From: Rhizobiaceae bacterium
GTDB lineage: Bacteria; Pseudomonadota; Alphaproteobacteria; Rhizobiales; Rhizobiaceae
Length of the DNA stretch: 45,773 nt
Reading direction: 5' to 3'
Assembly: GCA_016763155.1 (NCBI GenBank)
Contig: JAESUH010000191.1
Span: 1 to 45,773 of the forward strand
The notes under the pieces were generated by a model that saw nothing but the letters and a program-made list of their open reading frames with translations, was not told the origin of the DNA and made no database searches. How positions within the stretch are numbered: the stretch's first letter is position 1; each line of letters begins with the position of its first letter. A program made the position numbers and the translations under genes. This document shows positions 44,122 to 45,773 of this stretch, piece after piece.

Positions 44122-44964
44122 ATGGAATACACAAAATTCATTCATCTAACGGACTGTCACGTGATTGGAGGAAATGCTATTTTATACGGCATGGACCCAC
44201 GAAAGCGTCTTGAACAGGCAATTGCAAGCATCAACGCAGAACATGATGACGCAAGTTTCGTAGTAGTTAGCGGTGACCTCACCCATTGGGGTGATGATGA
44301 AGCGTACCGCGCCTTTGCTGAACGAATTGAGCGCCTTTCAATGCCCTATGTGCTGATGATGGGAAATCATGACGACACCGATGCCTTCACAAAGCATTTC
44401 CCAAATACCGTGCGTGATCATTCAGGTTTTGTGCAATTCATTCGGGATACAGTGTTTGGCCGATGCTTGTTTCTCGACACGACCGTTACCGGCACCCATG
44501 CGGGCGGTTACTGCCAACAACGGATTGACTGGCTGAAAGAACAATTGGATGCAACTGACCGATCGCTTGTTATTTTTATGCATCATCCACCTTTCCCCAT
44601 AGGTATTAAGGGAATGGACAGAATCATGCTGCAGGACGCTGAAGCGTTTCATGCAGCGCTTGCTCCGCACAAACACAGGATCCGACATTTGTTTTTTGGT
44701 CACGTACACCGTCCAATATTTGGTAATTGGCAGGGCATTTCATTCTCATGCATGCGTGGACTGAACCATCAGGTGGCGCTCAACCTCGATGCGTCTGAGA
44801 GTGTCGTAAATGGCAATCTCGAGCCGCCAGCCTATGGCGTCGTACTGGCGAACAATGATCAAATTGTCGTGCACATGCACGAGTTCCTCAAAGAATCGCC
44901 TCATTTTGTACTAACCCCACCAAAAAACCAGGACGCTCGTGAATACGCTCTCGGGTTTGGCTGA
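44122..44964 (+). CDS. Metallophosphodiesterase, GpdQ/CpdA-like
   Basis: Calcineurin-like two-metal phosphodiesterase, 280 residues. All metal-ligand motifs are present in order: TDCH (Asp11, His13), SGDLTHWG, GNHDD, MHHPPFP and FGHVHRPIFG. The layout and length are close to glycerophosphodiesterase GpdQ and to 3',5'-cyclic nucleotide phosphodiesterases. There is no signal peptide, so it acts in the cytoplasm. As the last gene of a Ugp-type importer operon, hydrolysis of an imported phosphodiester to an alcohol and glycerol-3-phosphate is the preferred reading. Confidence 0.88.
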   Translation: MEYTKFIHLTDCHVIGGNAILYGMDPRKRLEQAIASINAEHDDASFVVVSGDLTHWGDDEAYRAFAERIERLSMPYVLMMGNHDDTDAFTKHFPNTVRDHSGFVQFIRDTVFGRCLFLDTTVTGTHAGGYCQQRIDWLKEQLDATDRSLVIFMHHPPFPIGIKGMDRIMLQDAEAFHAALAPHKHRIRHLFFGHVHRPIFGNWQGISFSCMRGLNHQVALNLDASESVVNGNLEPPAYGVVLANNDQIVVHMHEFLKESPHFVLTPPKNQDAREYALGFG

Positions 44965-45053
44965 ACGCGCTCTACTAGGTCTCGCGAGTAATCTAGTTAC
45001 TTGGAGCTCTAGGAGACTGGCAATTCGATTGGTGTTCAGGAGTTAGCTGACCG

Positions 45054-45773
45054 TTAGCGCTTGGAATTTTTTCTGCGAATATCGATCAGATCTTTTGGCG
45101 CAGGTTTGTGCCAGACGACCTGATAGGCCTCAATGACATTACTAGCAGTGACGGCTAATGCATGAAGCGCAATCCACGGCGGTGGCTGATGACCCAAAAG
45201 CGATAGAACGGTTGTTTTGGCAATGGCTATACCCTGTCGATAGGGGTTTTGCGCACCAATTCCCTTAATCATACCATCACGAGCCAACTCTGCCGCTGCT
45301 TCATTGCCCAAATCTACAGTTGTAATTGGCAAATATAAACCCCGTTTGCGAAGATGGTGTACAACCGCTATTGTCGGTTCATCCCAAACCACGAACAATC
45401 CACTTAATGGTTTGCACGACTCCAGCAACCGCTCCAACGCAGATTCTATATTCGTGACGTCATGGAATTTTTCCATTTTTAAAGTAAGGTCTGGCCGGTT
45501 GGCACCGATCCATTTTCGGAAGGCAATTTCACGTTGGTTTGTTGCAAAAAAATCAACTCTGTACCCCAGAATGCCAACCGTGCCGCCTTCAGGCAAATAT
45601 GGGGAGAGCAATTCTGCACCCACTTCACCAAGGCCAAAATTGTCAGCCGAGACGACGCTGACATAGTCGTTTCCTGGCAATAATCCGGTTGCGGCATTGT
45701 CTAGTAAAATGAGTTTCTTGCCTGCGCGCGCAATGCGCTTATGGGCCTCTGCAACTGCGGCATTTCCAATTGG
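45054..45773 (-). CDS. Periplasmic-binding-protein-like sugar receptor, partial
   Basis: The C-terminal 239 residues of a type 1 periplasmic binding fold (Peripla_BP_4/LacI-like ligand domain). The frame stays open to the window end, so the true start lies outside. Visible sequences include YVSVVSADNFGLGEVGAELL, GGTVGILGYRVDFFATNQREIAFRKWI and DLGNEAAAELARDGMIKGIGAQNPYRQGIAIAKT. These fit a receptor of a sugar ABC importer, or the ligand domain of a LacI regulator. The missing N-terminus prevents a choice between the two. It converges on the phosphodiesterase gene. Confidence 0.8.
   Translation of the reverse strand, partial: PIGNAAVAEAHKRIARAGKKLILLDNAATGLLPGNDYVSVVSADNFGLGEVGAELLSPYLPEGGTVGILGYRVDFFATNQREIAFRKWIGANRPDLTLKMEKFHDVTNIESALERLLESCKPLSGLFVVWDEPTIAVVHHLRKRGLYLPITTVDLGNEAAAELARDGMIKGIGAQNPYRQGIAIAKTTVLSLLGHQPPPWIALHALAVTASNVIEAYQVVWHKPAPKDLIDIRRKNSKR

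Noticed and set aside
1-45773. Mobile element, integrase, transposase, CRISPR array or prophage
   Set aside because: No such genes, terminal repeats or regularly spaced repeats were seen. Only short RTX coding repeats occur near 37.8-38.1 kb.

Overview
The window looks like chromosomal DNA of a mid-GC alphaproteobacterium, probably Hyphomicrobiales (Rhizobiales) or a close marine relative. This is inferred from gene content: TRAP/TAXI, Liv-type and Ugp-type transporters, an RTX-repeat protein, GntR/FCD and AraC regulators, and high similarity of families to that group. No rRNA, transposase, integrase or CRISPR array was seen. The only RNA gene recognised is a selenocysteine tRNA.

Left part (1-11.2 kb): a LuxQ/LuxO-like phosphorelay next to mannuronate-precursor genes. 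A PhnD-like periplasmic binding protein and a hybrid kinase (PAS, HisKA, HATPase, receiver, Hpt) are read leftward. A small secreted protein and a LuxO-like sigma-54 activator are read rightward. algA, algD and algC homologues follow. Good -24/-12 (sigma-54) elements lie before the small secreted gene (4016-4031) and before algD (7870-7885). The AlgD homologue carries a receiver domain, in circularly permuted order, inserted just before its conserved GICW C-terminus. Transcriptional and possibly post-translational control of GDP-mannuronate supply by one phosphorelay is the natural reading.

11.6-20.5 kb: a leftward catabolic block with a Liv-type ABC transporter (two ATPases, two permeases, binding protein), a GMC alcohol oxidoreductase, an aldehyde dehydrogenase and an AraC/FeaR-type regulator. 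This suggests uptake and two-step oxidation of an alcohol-type substrate.

20.9-29.7 kb: a second catabolic block. A TAXI-TRAP transporter and an FAD oxidoreductase are read leftward, and two-subunit aconitase X (AcnX) rightward. An SDR and a zinc alcohol dehydrogenase are divergent from each other.

29.7-39.3 kb: a complete selenocysteine module on the minus strand, selD, a thioredoxin-reductase-like gene, selA, selB and selC (tRNA-Sec). Just upstream is its apparent client, a 552-residue UGSC-like selenoprotein. That gene is split by an in-frame UGA followed at the right distance by a hairpin with a GGUC loop. The same eight-base palindrome, TGTATACA, occurs twice before selD, once in the SDR/ADH divergent promoter and once in the TRAP/AcnX divergent promoter. 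A GntR/FCD regulator lies at 38.6-39.3 kb. Together these suggest one regulon joining selenocysteine synthesis to the AcnX/SDR/ADH pathway. An RTX-type gene between them contains a separate in-frame UGA that does not look like a selenocysteine site.

Right end (39.6-45.8 kb): a Ugp/sugar-type ABC operon (ATPase, two permeases, binding protein) ending in a GpdQ-like metallophosphodiesterase, then a periplasmic-binding-protein-like gene running off the window.
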